A stretch of DNA of 64,000 nucleotides from Halodesulfovibrio aestuarii (GTDB lineage Bacteria > Desulfobacterota > Desulfovibrionia > Desulfovibrionales > Desulfovibrionaceae). Under the pieces are notes generated by a model. It did no database searches and was not told the origin of the DNA. It was given only the letters and a program-made list of their open reading frames with translations. Shown here one piece after another: positions 18,902 to 26,742 of this stretch; the first letter of the stretch is position 1; each line of letters starts with the position of its first letter. Made by a program: the position numbers and the translations under genes. Location: NCBI RefSeq assembly GCF_050571805.1, contig NZ_CP192219.1; one strand, given 5' to 3'.

Positions 18902-18930
18902 CTGAATTTTAAAACTATACACGCTATACC
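18902..18930 (+). promoter_or_regulatory. Possible promoter of the fdhAB operon
   Basis: CTGAAT (18902-18907) and TATACC (18925-18930), spacer 17 bases. Both elements are weak, which would suit an activated promoter with the tandem repeats as upstream site. Candidate only. Confidence 0.3.
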
Positions 18931-19055
18931 GAGTGCTGTAGACCCCCTAAGCTCTCTTCTTTTGTATAACAACATCATTCATCGCTAAGCTACTTTCATC
19001 ATAATGATTTCATTGTGTTTTCATCACAGTGATCAATTTTGGAAGGGGTTTTTTT

Positions 19056-19298
19056 ATGGAACGAAAAATTCGTTCTCAACACGATGAAGTGATGTTGCTT
19101 CCTTTTTCCGGACTTGGGACTACCTTGTCCTGCGCTAACGCGCATGCCGCGTTGTGTAAACTTACTCTCATCCCAACCGGAAAAAAATCTGACTCTGTTC
19201 GACCGTTGCTGCCTACTGCATTCATTTCCGTATACAATGGATATGGTTCCGGATTCGGCATGCTAATAGCGCTTGGTCGAGAAACCAGAGGGCGCTAA
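19056..19298 (+). CDS. 80-residue leader ORF ahead of fdhA
   Basis: ATG 19056 is preceded by a strong ribosome-binding site (GGAAGGGG, 19041-19048), and the frame runs 80 codons, ending 25 bases before fdhA. The product (MERKIRSQHDEVMLLPFSGL...) has two cysteines in SCANAHAALCKL and no motif I recognise. It has no signal peptide or membrane segment that I can see. It may be a small accessory protein, or a leader whose translation affects fdhA translation and selenocysteine decoding. Its reality rests on the ribosome-binding site and position only. Confidence 0.45.
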   Translation: MERKIRSQHDEVMLLPFSGLGTTLSCANAHAALCKLTLIPTGKKSDSVRPLLPTAFISVYNGYGSGFGMLIALGRETRGR

Positions 19299-19323
19299 CA
19301 GTGCTTCATTATCAGGAGGAACA

Positions 19324-22300
19324 ATGACAGTCTCACGCAGGCAATTCCTCAAGCTTTCTGCAGGCGCTGCCACCGCGTCTGCTTTTGGCGGTCTAGGCAT
19401 TTCCTTAAAGCCAACCGTCGCGAAAGCTGAGCTCCAAAAACTTAAATGGGCTAAGCAGACAACATCCGTATGTTGTTACTGTGCTGTAGGTTGCGGCCTT
19501 ATTGTACACACAGCCGAAGACGGAACCGGCCGCGCAATTAACGTAGAAGGCGATCCGGATCATCCAATCAATGAGGGTGCCCTCTGCGCTAAAGGCGCTT
19601 CCATCTGGCAACTCGCAGAAAACGCAAACCGTCCTCAGACTCCATTATATCGTGCACCTAACAGCACAGAATGGAAATCCGTTTCATGGGACTGGGCGCT
19701 CTCAGAAATCGCTAAACGCGTAAAACATACCCGCGACCGATCTTTCCAGCTCAAAAATGAAAAAGGCGAACAGGTCAACCGCACCGAAGCCATAGCGTCT
19801 GCTGGCTCAGCAGCTATGGATAACGAAGAGTGCTGGGCATATCAGTCATTACTCAGATCTCTTGGATTGGTATACGTAGAACATCAGGCGCGCATCTGAC
19901 ACAGCGCAACTGTAGCGGCTCTGGCAGAGTCGTTTGGACGCGGTGCGATGACAAACCACTGGATCGATCTAAAGAACAGTGACTGTGTATTAATCATGGG
20001 CAGCAACGCTGCCGAGAACCACCCGATTTCTTTTAAGTGGGTAATGAAAGCCAAAGACAACGGCGCAACACTTATCCATGTAGACCCCCGCTTTACTCGT
20101 ACCTCTGCAAAATGTGATGTGTACGCCCCTATTCGTTCAGGAGCGGATATTCCGTTCCTCGGCGGTCTGATCAAATACATCCTTGATAACAATAAGTACT
20201 TCCATGACTACGTTGTTAACTACACCAACGCATCTTTTGTAGTGGGTAAAGACTACACATTTGATGACGGATTATTCTCCGGTTTCGACCCGAAAAAGAG
20301 CACCTATGACAAATCTAAATGGGCTTTTGAAGTGGACGACAAAGGAGTTCCGGTCCGTGACGAATCCTTGAAGAATCCGCGTTGCGTATTCAACCTGCTT
20401 AAAAAACACTTTGCACGTTACGACGTAGATACCGTTTCCACCGTTACCGGAACCCCAAAAGAAGACATCCTTACAGTTTATAAAACATATGCAGCGTCCG
20501 GTGCGCCGGATAAATCTGCAACTATCATGTATGCAATGGGATGGACTCAGCACACAGTCGGTGTTCAAAACATTCGCACCATGGCGATGGTACAGCTCCT
20601 TCTTGGTAACATCGGCGTTGCCGGTGGCGGTGTTAACGCGTTGCGTGGTGAATCCAACGTACAGGGTTCCACAGACCACTGTCTGCTCGTCCATATTCTG
20701 CCGGGCTACCTCGGCACTCCGAAATCAAAATGGGCAGACCTTGCAGCATATAACAAAAACTGTACTCCTAAATCTGCTGATCCTATGTCCGCCAACTGGT
20801 GGGGTAACAAGCCTAAGTATGTATCCAGTTTTGTGAAATCAATGTATCCGGTAGCATCCCTAGAAAAGGGGTACGAAATGCTGCCAAAACTTGATGCGCA
20901 CAAGCCGATGACAGAATACTACTGGCTTTCCATGTTTGAAAAAATGCACAAAGGCCAGTTTGACGGCTTCTTTGCATGGGGACAGAACCCTGCCTGCGGT
21001 GGTGCAAACGCCAACAAAAACCGTGAAGCAATGGCTGAACTTGACTGGCTTGTTAACGTAAACATCTTCGATAATGAAACAGCATCGTTCTGGCGCGGGC
21101 CGAATATGAAGCCCGAAGATATCAAGACGGAAGTATTCTTCCTTCCATGTGCTGTTTCCATTGAAAAGGAAGGTTCCGTCACCAACTCCGGCCGCTGGAT
21201 GCAGTGGCGTTACCGAGGGCCAAAACCATATGGTCAGACCCTTCCTGACGGAGATATAATCCTTAAACTCACCGACAAAATCCAACAACTCTACAAAACA
21301 GAGGGCGGCGCCTATCCTGACCCTATCGTAAGCCTTGGTTTACAAGACTGGCAGAACAGCCATGGCCATTTTGACGCACATGGCATTGCTAAACTTATCA
21401 ACGGTTACTTCATGAAAGATACCGAGATTAAAGGCAAACTGTTCAAAAAAGGTCAGCAGGTCCCGAGCTTTGCATACCTCAAAGATGACGGCTCAACCTG
21501 TTCCGGCAACTGGCTCTACTGCGGGTCCTATACAGATAAGGGCAACATGGCTGCCCGACGTGACAAAACCCAGAATGACGCACAAGCAAATATCGGCTTG
21601 TATCCAAACTGGGCATGGTGTTGGCCTGTAAACCGCCGTATTCTCTACAACCGTGCATCCGTTGACCTCACCGGTAAGCCATATGCACCTAAAAAAGCTG
21701 TTATCAAATGGACTGGAGACAAAACTAAGTGGCAGGGCGACGTTCCTGACGGTGGATGGAAACCGGGCACTAAGCATGCGTTCATCATGCGCAAACACGG
21801 CTTCGGCCAGCTCTACGGCCCGGGTCGAGCAGAGGGACCATTCCCCGAACATTATGAACCGCTCGAATGTCCTATAGCGAAGAATCCGTTCTCTTCACAG
21901 CTGCATAACCCTACTGCGTTCCAGATTGCCAGTGAGGAAAAAGCTGTTGCCAACCCGCGCTTCCCATATGTCGGTACAACCTACCGTGTAACCGAGCATT
22001 GGCAGACCGGCCTTATGACCCGTTATCAAGGCTGGTTACTTGAAGCAGAGCCGCAGCTGTTCTGCGAAATCAGTGAAGACCTTGCGAAAAAAGAAAATAT
22101 TGCCAACGGCGAGACTGTTCATGTTTCCAGTCTGCGCGGCAAGCTCGAGTGTGTTGCCATCGTAACTAAACGCATCAAGCCTTACAAAGTCCATGGTCAG
22201 GACGTACATCTCGTTGGCCTGCCTTGGCATTATGGCTGGGTGACACCGAAAAACGGTGGTGATTCTGCAAACCTCCTCACACCTTCTGTGGGCGACCCTA

Positions 22301-22362
22301 ACACCGGTATTCCGGAAACCAAGGCGTTCATGGTCAACGTGAGCAAGATAAAGAGAGCGTAA
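19324..22362 (+). CDS. fdhA: Periplasmic formate dehydrogenase catalytic subunit, selenocysteine-containing
   Basis: 1012 residues when the in-frame TGA at 19897-19899 is read as selenocysteine (residue 192). The context HQARI-Sec-HSATVAALAESFGRGAMTNHW matches the active-site Sec of formate dehydrogenases of the FdnG type. The start ATG 19324 has AGGAGG (19315-19320) ahead of it. A Tat signal (SRRQFLKL, then a hydrophobic stretch to ~residue 37) directs export. One [4Fe-4S] cluster is bound by C50, C53, C57 and C88, and the rest is the bis-MGD molybdenum/tungsten-binding fold. It oxidises formate to CO2 in the periplasm and passes electrons to the FdhB subunit encoded 3 bases downstream (family knowledge). 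No membrane anchor or cytochrome gene follows, so it is the soluble FdhAB type known from Desulfovibrio. Confidence 0.97.
19915..19933 (+). promoter_or_regulatory. Bacterial SECIS-like hairpin in fdhA
   Basis: Right after the Sec codon: stem CGGCTCT (19916-19922) pairs with AGAGTCG (19926-19932), one G-U pair, loop GGC, with a further G-U pair possible at the base. The first loop G is 24 bases after the TGA. Stem length, loop G and distance fit the bacterial SECIS rules for SelB recruitment. Confidence 0.85.
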
Positions 22363-22365
22363 GTC

Positions 22366-23076
22366 ATGGCAAAGAAATTCTTCGTTGATCTTACCCGCTG
22401 TACGGCATGCCGTGGCTGTCAGGTTGCGTGCAAGCAATGGAAAAAGCTTCCGGCTGAAGCAACTGTCAACTGGGGTTCACATCAAAACCCTAAGGACCTT
22501 AGCTTCAATACGCTGCGGCTTGTCCGTTTCGAGGAAATCGTAAACAATGGTAAAGTTGACTGGCTATTCTTCCCAGAACAATGCCGACACTGTTACGAGC
22601 CGCCTTGCCTCGGGCAGGCGGAACTCGATGACGAACGCGCAGTTATTCAGGACGAAGCAACAGGCGCAGTTATTTTTACCGAGTACACCAAAAATGTTGA
22701 TGCTGACGGCGTTCGCGAGGCGTGCCCGTATGATATTCCGCGCAAGGATCCTGCAACGGGACAACTCTCAAAATGCGATATGTGCATTGACCGTATTCAA
22801 AACGGTATGAAGCCAGCCTGTGTTCTTTCCTGCCCGACAGGTGCTATGACCTTCGGTGACGAAGACGAAATCGACGCACTGGCAAAGGATCGACTCGCAG
22901 CAGCACAAAAGCGCTATCCAGAAGCCGTCCTCGGTGATCCGGATGATGTACGTGTGGTCTACCTGTTCCAACAGGATCCTGCAAAATACTTTAAAAAGGC
23001 TATTGCAGCCGCATCCCCTAATATGATGAATCGTAAGCAGATGTTTGCACGTCTGCTCGGCACCTCAAAGGCATAG
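22366..23076 (+). CDS. fdhB: Formate dehydrogenase iron-sulfur subunit
   Basis: 236 residues with ferredoxin-like cysteine motifs for four [4Fe-4S] clusters: CTACRGCQVACK at the N-terminus, CRHCYEPPC, then CPYDIP, CDMCIDRI and CVLSCPTGAM. It transfers electrons from the catalytic subunit to periplasmic cytochromes c3 (family knowledge). It has no signal peptide; it is carried through the Tat pathway with FdhA, the hitchhiker mode usual for this family. There is no C-terminal membrane helix, unlike E. coli FdnH, consistent with a soluble enzyme. The start is 3 bases after the fdhA stop; a terminator follows. Confidence 0.95.
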   Translation: MAKKFFVDLTRCTACRGCQVACKQWKKLPAEATVNWGSHQNPKDLSFNTLRLVRFEEIVNNGKVDWLFFPEQCRHCYEPPCLGQAELDDERAVIQDEATGAVIFTEYTKNVDADGVREACPYDIPRKDPATGQLSKCDMCIDRIQNGMKPACVLSCPTGAMTFGDEDEIDALAKDRLAAAQKRYPEAVLGDPDDVRVVYLFQQDPAKYFKKAIAAASPNMMNRKQMFARLLGTSKA

Positions 23077-23095
23077 CAATTCACGCTCCTGATAG

Positions 23096-23132
23096 AGAGG
23101 CATGCAGTCCACCATCTGCATGCCTCTTTTTT
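23096..23132 (+). terminator. Terminator after fdhAB
   Basis: 12-bp perfect stem (arms 23096-23107 and 23116-23127), loop TCCACCAT, followed by T's. Confidence 0.9.
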
Positions 23133-23193
23133 AAATTCAGAAATGTCATCTTCAAATTTTTTTATAGTGTGCCAACGCCCTACCTATAAAAAT

Positions 23194-23258
23194 TAAAAAA
23201 GCCCCACCTGATATCAAGCTCGAAGTTCTTCTCCTCCATGCTTTTTATTAGATGAGGC
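23194..23258 (-). terminator. Possible terminator of the TraF-like gene
   Basis: On the minus strand GCCTCATC (from 23258) can pair with GGTGGGGC (ending 23201), with G-U pairs and a ~42-base loop, followed by a run of six T's. The large loop makes it uncertain. Confidence 0.35.
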
Positions 23259-23297
23259 CTCTTATGGCTTATGTATTGATCGTGTTAGCTGACATTA

Positions 23298-24500
23298 CTA
23301 AAAAGTAACCCCTAACTCTACAGCCCCGCCATACACTCCACTCCCACCGTATGCACCAGCTACATCCAAATGAAATGCACCAAATGGAGAAAATCCTAAA
23401 CCAGCAGTCACTGTTCCCGGAATAGTTCCGAGCATGTCGTATCGGTAGCCGGCACGCAGCTGAACCCAGTCAAAAGCATTTATTTCAGCACCGACTCCGA
23501 CAAACTGCGTGTCATCGAAGGAGTTACTAAAGCTGTTAATCGTGCCGGTAACATTATCAAAACGTTCGCGCTTTGTTAATTCGACATCAGCAGAAAGAGT
23601 AATCCAATCTATAGGAGTATACGCGGTCCCCACCGTAACCATCGGGTTAAGTTTGTACTCCCCTTTCACAGCGGATAACCCTTTGCCATTCCCATCGATA
23701 TCAAAAGATTTCGGAACAAGGTTCTGAGCAGTAACAGCAAATGTCACATCGTAATGGGTTGTAAAAGCGACTCCAAGGTCAACATTACCTGTAAATTCAG
23801 AGTGTTTAAAGTCATCCAATTCGACATCGTCACTATCAAAAGAATCAACTTTCTGCACATATTTCATTGTCCGTACTTCTTGAAGTTTTGGACTAACGCC
23901 AACATAAAGGTCACCATACTTCACGGTAAACTTTTTAGCGAATGTCACCCCGTACTCTGTGGCATTAAATAGAAATGCACCACCCTGAGACTGTAACGGG
24001 TTGCCCGCAATTGCATTAGCGACATCAGCATCAATATCTCCAATATCACCAAAGCCAAAAGAATCAACATGGGTCACAGCAAAAAAACCAAACGTTACTA
24101 AATCGGCAGGAACAACAACCGAAGCACCTGCACTTACTTGAGCATTAAGAGTAGAATCATTAACGCCTGTTAATAGCTGTTTTGCCTTCTGGATTTCTTC
24201 AATTGAAGAGCCTGCATCTAAATCGATCGCATCCTTGAGATCATCCAGATCCTCCACCAAATTATCCTTATCGTAAAAAACCCCGGAAACACTCGGTAGC
24301 GCTAATCCAATATCATCTGATTCTTCATACTTGGCAGCTAAAGCAGGGTTATGAAATAAGGCTGTTTTGTAGTCAGCAGAAGCAACACCACACCCTCCCA
24401 TCCCTAGAGAGCGAGCATCTGTCAGCTGTTGTGCAAATGATGTTTCTGCAAAAATGCAAAGCAAAAACATCATAAAATACGCAACTTTTATCATTCTCAT
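23298..24500 (-). CDS. TraF-like outer-membrane beta-barrel protein
   Basis: 400 residues with a cleavable signal (FLLCIFAETSFAQQ). The mature part begins DARSLGMGGCGVASADYKTALFHNPAL, the signature of the FadL/OmpP1-like proteins grouped in databases as conjugal transfer TraF family (PF13729-type). The C-terminal half alternates polar and hydrophobic residues in short strands and ends in aromatic Phe, as outer-membrane barrels do. No conjugation genes are present, so the TraF name should not be taken as function. It may be a porin or hydrophobic-compound transporter. The ribosome-binding site is GAGGGG; the gene stands alone between the formate dehydrogenase genes and mobB. Confidence 0.75.
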   Translation of the reverse strand: MRMIKVAYFMMFLLCIFAETSFAQQLTDARSLGMGGCGVASADYKTALFHNPALAAKYEESDDIGLALPSVSGVFYDKDNLVEDLDDLKDAIDLDAGSSIEEIQKAKQLLTGVNDSTLNAQVSAGASVVVPADLVTFGFFAVTHVDSFGFGDIGDIDADVANAIAGNPLQSQGGAFLFNATEYGVTFAKKFTVKYGDLYVGVSPKLQEVRTMKYVQKVDSFDSDDVELDDFKHSEFTGNVDLGVAFTTHYDVTFAVTAQNLVPKSFDIDGNGKGLSAVKGEYKLNPMVTVGTAYTPIDWITLSADVELTKRERFDNVTGTINSFSNSFDDTQFVGVGAEINAFDWVQLRAGYRYDMLGTIPGTVTAGLGFSPFGAFHLDVAGAYGGSGVYGGAVELGVTF

Positions 24501-25043
24501 TGTAGAACCCCTCGTAATTCACTAAAAAATTGATATAGTTTCGACCAATACACTACATCTGCTATCATTATTTATTCTAAAAAGGAATCAACACTCATTT
24601 ATCACTGGTTATACAATTGTTAAGCTGAGTTATATAAGAAAAATACTATTTCTATCTCATGTATACATATACAAAAAAAGTCTCAGCATTAACTGAGACT
24701 TTTTTTACTTAATAATAACAATGTATATTTTTTAAGAAAAAGACGACTATCTAGAATTGCATGGGTTTAACATTAACATTATATTACAATATAAATTCTA
24801 TACAATATAAATGTAAAATTTAAATTACAAAATACATAAACAATGTTTACCAGTGCATCTGATTTATAACAAAAAATGGACACTACGTTGCAGCAGATGG
24901 TGCTATCGCCTAAATTCATTTAACAAGGTTGAATTTCAGACGTGCGAAATTATACATTGATATGATCAAGAAATATCAATGCTTGATTTTTCCTGCACCG
25001 AAGGCGAACATATATTTTTAAACACCGTATTGAGGTCTTCGTT
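24501..25043. other. AT-rich region between divergent genes
   Basis: 543 bases between the TraF-like gene (-) and mobB (+). It holds an isolated intrinsic terminator (24673-24706) and an AT-rich stretch with the repeated ACAATATAAA (about 24787 and 24803). No ORF with a ribosome-binding site is visible. The promoters of both flanking genes must lie here. Confidence 0.5.
24673..24706. terminator. Orphan bidirectional terminator
   Basis: 14-bp perfect stem AAAAAAAGTCTCAG / CTGAGACTTTTTTT around CATTAA. No gene ends near it on either strand; the flanking genes point away from it. It probably ends a small RNA or a leader transcript. Confidence 0.8.
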
Positions 25044-25757
25044 ATGAAAGCTGTCAGCATTGTTGGATACAAAAAATCTGGTAAAACAACTCTCACCCGC
25101 AAACTTGCTGATGCTCTTGAAGCACGCGGCAAGACCGTGACAATTGCAAAATTCACTCACTCCGGCTTAACCAAACCGGATACCGACACTGGGCAATTCA
25201 TAAAACAAGGAAGAACCGTCATTGGGCTTAGCGAGGATGAATGCGCCATCCATTGGGGTAATAAAAAAATGCTGCCAGATGTACTTCCATTAGCACAGGC
25301 AGATTACTTGCTGGTTGAGGGAGGGAAGACTCTAAGCTGGCTGCCACGTGTTATCCTCCTGCGCAAACCGGAAGAACAGGAAACCTTGGACAGAGGGCTT
25401 GCTATTGCTTCTTTTGGCGACCTCAAAGCAGCAAACCTTCCAAACTACACTGATGCAAACCTTGATGAACTTCTTGACCGTATTGAAAAAAAATCCTTTA
25501 TGCTGCCAGCACTTGACTGTGGAGCCTGTGGTGAAGAAACTTGTGAAGTCATCGCTCAAAAGATAGTTGCGGACAAAGCTACCATAAAAGCATGTAAATC
25601 TATCAATAACGCAACAATGACCATTACAGTCAATGGTTCTCCTGTCGGCCTTAACCCCTTTGTAGAAAACATCATCCGTGGCTCCATAGAAGGAATGCTC
25701 GGCTCCTTAAAGGGCTACGCTCCCGGTAGTGACGTCGAGATAAAAATTTCTAAATAA
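25044..25757 (+). CDS. mobB: MobB-type molybdopterin-guanine dinucleotide protein fused to an Fe-S domain
   Basis: 237 residues. The N-terminal ~155 residues are MobB: P-loop GYKKSGKTTL (8-17), the TIAKFTHSG segment, and VEGGKT. MobB binds GTP and aids bis-MGD cofactor assembly and hand-over (family knowledge). The C-terminal part (about 160-200) has the cysteine pattern C-GAC-GEETC-...-KAC, that is Cx2Cx4C with a more distal cysteine, like the small Fe-S domain of RnfB and related redox proteins. A ~35-residue tail follows. The fusion suggests cofactor delivery is linked to a redox signal or that the module binds the client enzyme (inference). It is monocistronic with its own terminator. Confidence 0.9.
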   Translation: MKAVSIVGYKKSGKTTLTRKLADALEARGKTVTIAKFTHSGLTKPDTDTGQFIKQGRTVIGLSEDECAIHWGNKKMLPDVLPLAQADYLLVEGGKTLSWLPRVILLRKPEEQETLDRGLAIASFGDLKAANLPNYTDANLDELLDRIEKKSFMLPALDCGACGEETCEVIAQKIVADKATIKACKSINNATMTITVNGSPVGLNPFVENIIRGSIEGMLGSLKGYAPGSDVEIKISK

Positions 25758-25764
25758 AATACAT

Positions 25765-25793
25765 GAGCCGATCTGCCTGATCGGCTTTTTTTT
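25765..25793 (+). terminator. Terminator after mobB
   Basis: 8-bp stem AGCCGATC / GATCGGCT (plus one G-T pair), loop TGCCT, then a T-run. Confidence 0.88.
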
Positions 25794-25955
25794 ACCGCTT
25801 ATACAGCAGGACTCACACCTACCGCTTACTCCTTCCAACACTTGCTGCCACAAGAAGTCTGCTAGATTCTTGGCACGGCTCTACACACAACGAAACACGG
25901 TGCAACAGGTAATGATATAAACAGGTACAACCGTTCCCATTCGGTTAGCTGTTTA

Positions 25956-26288
25956 TTAAAATTCGCTCACAGCGTCGTCGCGACTTGTATACATACCAAA
26001 CAATTGGTCATAACCCGATATTTCGAATACTTCTTGAATATAATCACGCGCACAGCACACTGCAACTTTACCACCATTTGGATGAAGTTGCTGATATGCC
26101 ATAACTAAAATTCTAAGACCGGCACTATTAATATAATCAAGCTCTTCAAAATCGAACAGTAAGCGCTGGTTTCCTCCACCAATCAATTCTTCCACTTTAA
26201 TCTCAAGCTCTTTTGTATGGGAACCATCCAGACGGTTGCTCATTGCGAGAATCGTACAGTTGGGTAAATCAATGGTTGTTAATGCCAT
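25956..26288 (-). CDS. STAS-domain anti-sigma factor antagonist (RsbV-like)
   Basis: 110 residues, a single STAS domain. The switch serine is S55 in DYINSAGLR, the phosphorylation site of this family. In partner switching, the unphosphorylated form binds the anti-sigma kinase and frees its target (family knowledge). It is the last gene after an RsbW-like kinase and an RsbU-like phosphatase, 13 bases after the kinase stop, with ribosome-binding site AAGGAG. No sigma factor gene lies in the window, so the regulated target is unknown. Confidence 0.92.
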   Translation of the reverse strand: MALTTIDLPNCTILAMSNRLDGSHTKELEIKVEELIGGGNQRLLFDFEELDYINSAGLRILVMAYQQLHPNGGKVAVCCARDYIQEVFEISGYDQLFGMYTSRDDAVSEF

Positions 26289-26301
26289 ATATGGCTCCTT
26301 T

Positions 26302-26742
26302 CTAGTGAGTTTCCGAATTTATCCTTGCACAAATAAGAGCGTAGTTTTTTCCTGCAGACCTATAATACGTAAACGAATCCATAAGCTTACGCACCAAATG
26401 TACACCCATGCCGCCTATTGGTTTCTGCCTGTCTTCTATCGGAGTGTTTAATTCCGGCTCCTGTATTTTGGAGATGTCAAAGGGCATCCCCTCATCTATA
26501 ATCTTGGCATAGAAGACGCCCCGATCAATACACACTACAACATCCACTTCGGGAGTTTGCGTCTCGTTAAAAGCATAGTTAAAGATGTTACTTATCAGCT
26601 CATCCAGTGCGAGGGTAATCTTAAATACTACAGAAGGCGCAATAGAGCGCTCCTCTGCCATATCATCAATTGCAGATACAAGTTTGATGAATTCATCGCG
26701 CGTGCGAATTACCATTCTATAGCATATGCGCCCGCTATTCAT
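26302..26742 (-). CDS. RsbW-like serine kinase / ATP-binding anti-sigma protein
   Basis: 146 residues from ATG 26742, chosen because AGGAG lies 10 bases upstream and the length fits the family. Longer starts would run deep into the preceding gene. It is a compact GHKL ATPase: LALDELISNIFNYAF (N box), DEGMPFD (G1) and GGMGVHLVRKLMD (G2). It should phosphorylate the STAS protein encoded next and hold an unknown partner (family knowledge plus inference). The start overlaps the phosphatase stop by 8 bases. Confidence 0.88.
   Translation of the reverse strand: MNSGRICYRMVIRTRDEFIKLVSAIDDMAEERSIAPSVVFKITLALDELISNIFNYAFNETQTPEVDVVVCIDRGVFYAKIIDEGMPFDISKIQEPELNTPIEDRQKPIGGMGVHLVRKLMDSFTYYRSAGKNYALICARINSETH

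Noticed and set aside
19273..19899. fdhA read as a truncated pseudogene because of the TGA
   Set aside because: The TGA is at the conserved Sec position, a SECIS-like hairpin follows and the downstream 821 codons are intact.
23298..24500. Evidence for conjugation from the TraF-like gene
   Set aside because: The family name is historical; no other transfer genes occur and the protein looks like a FadL-type barrel.
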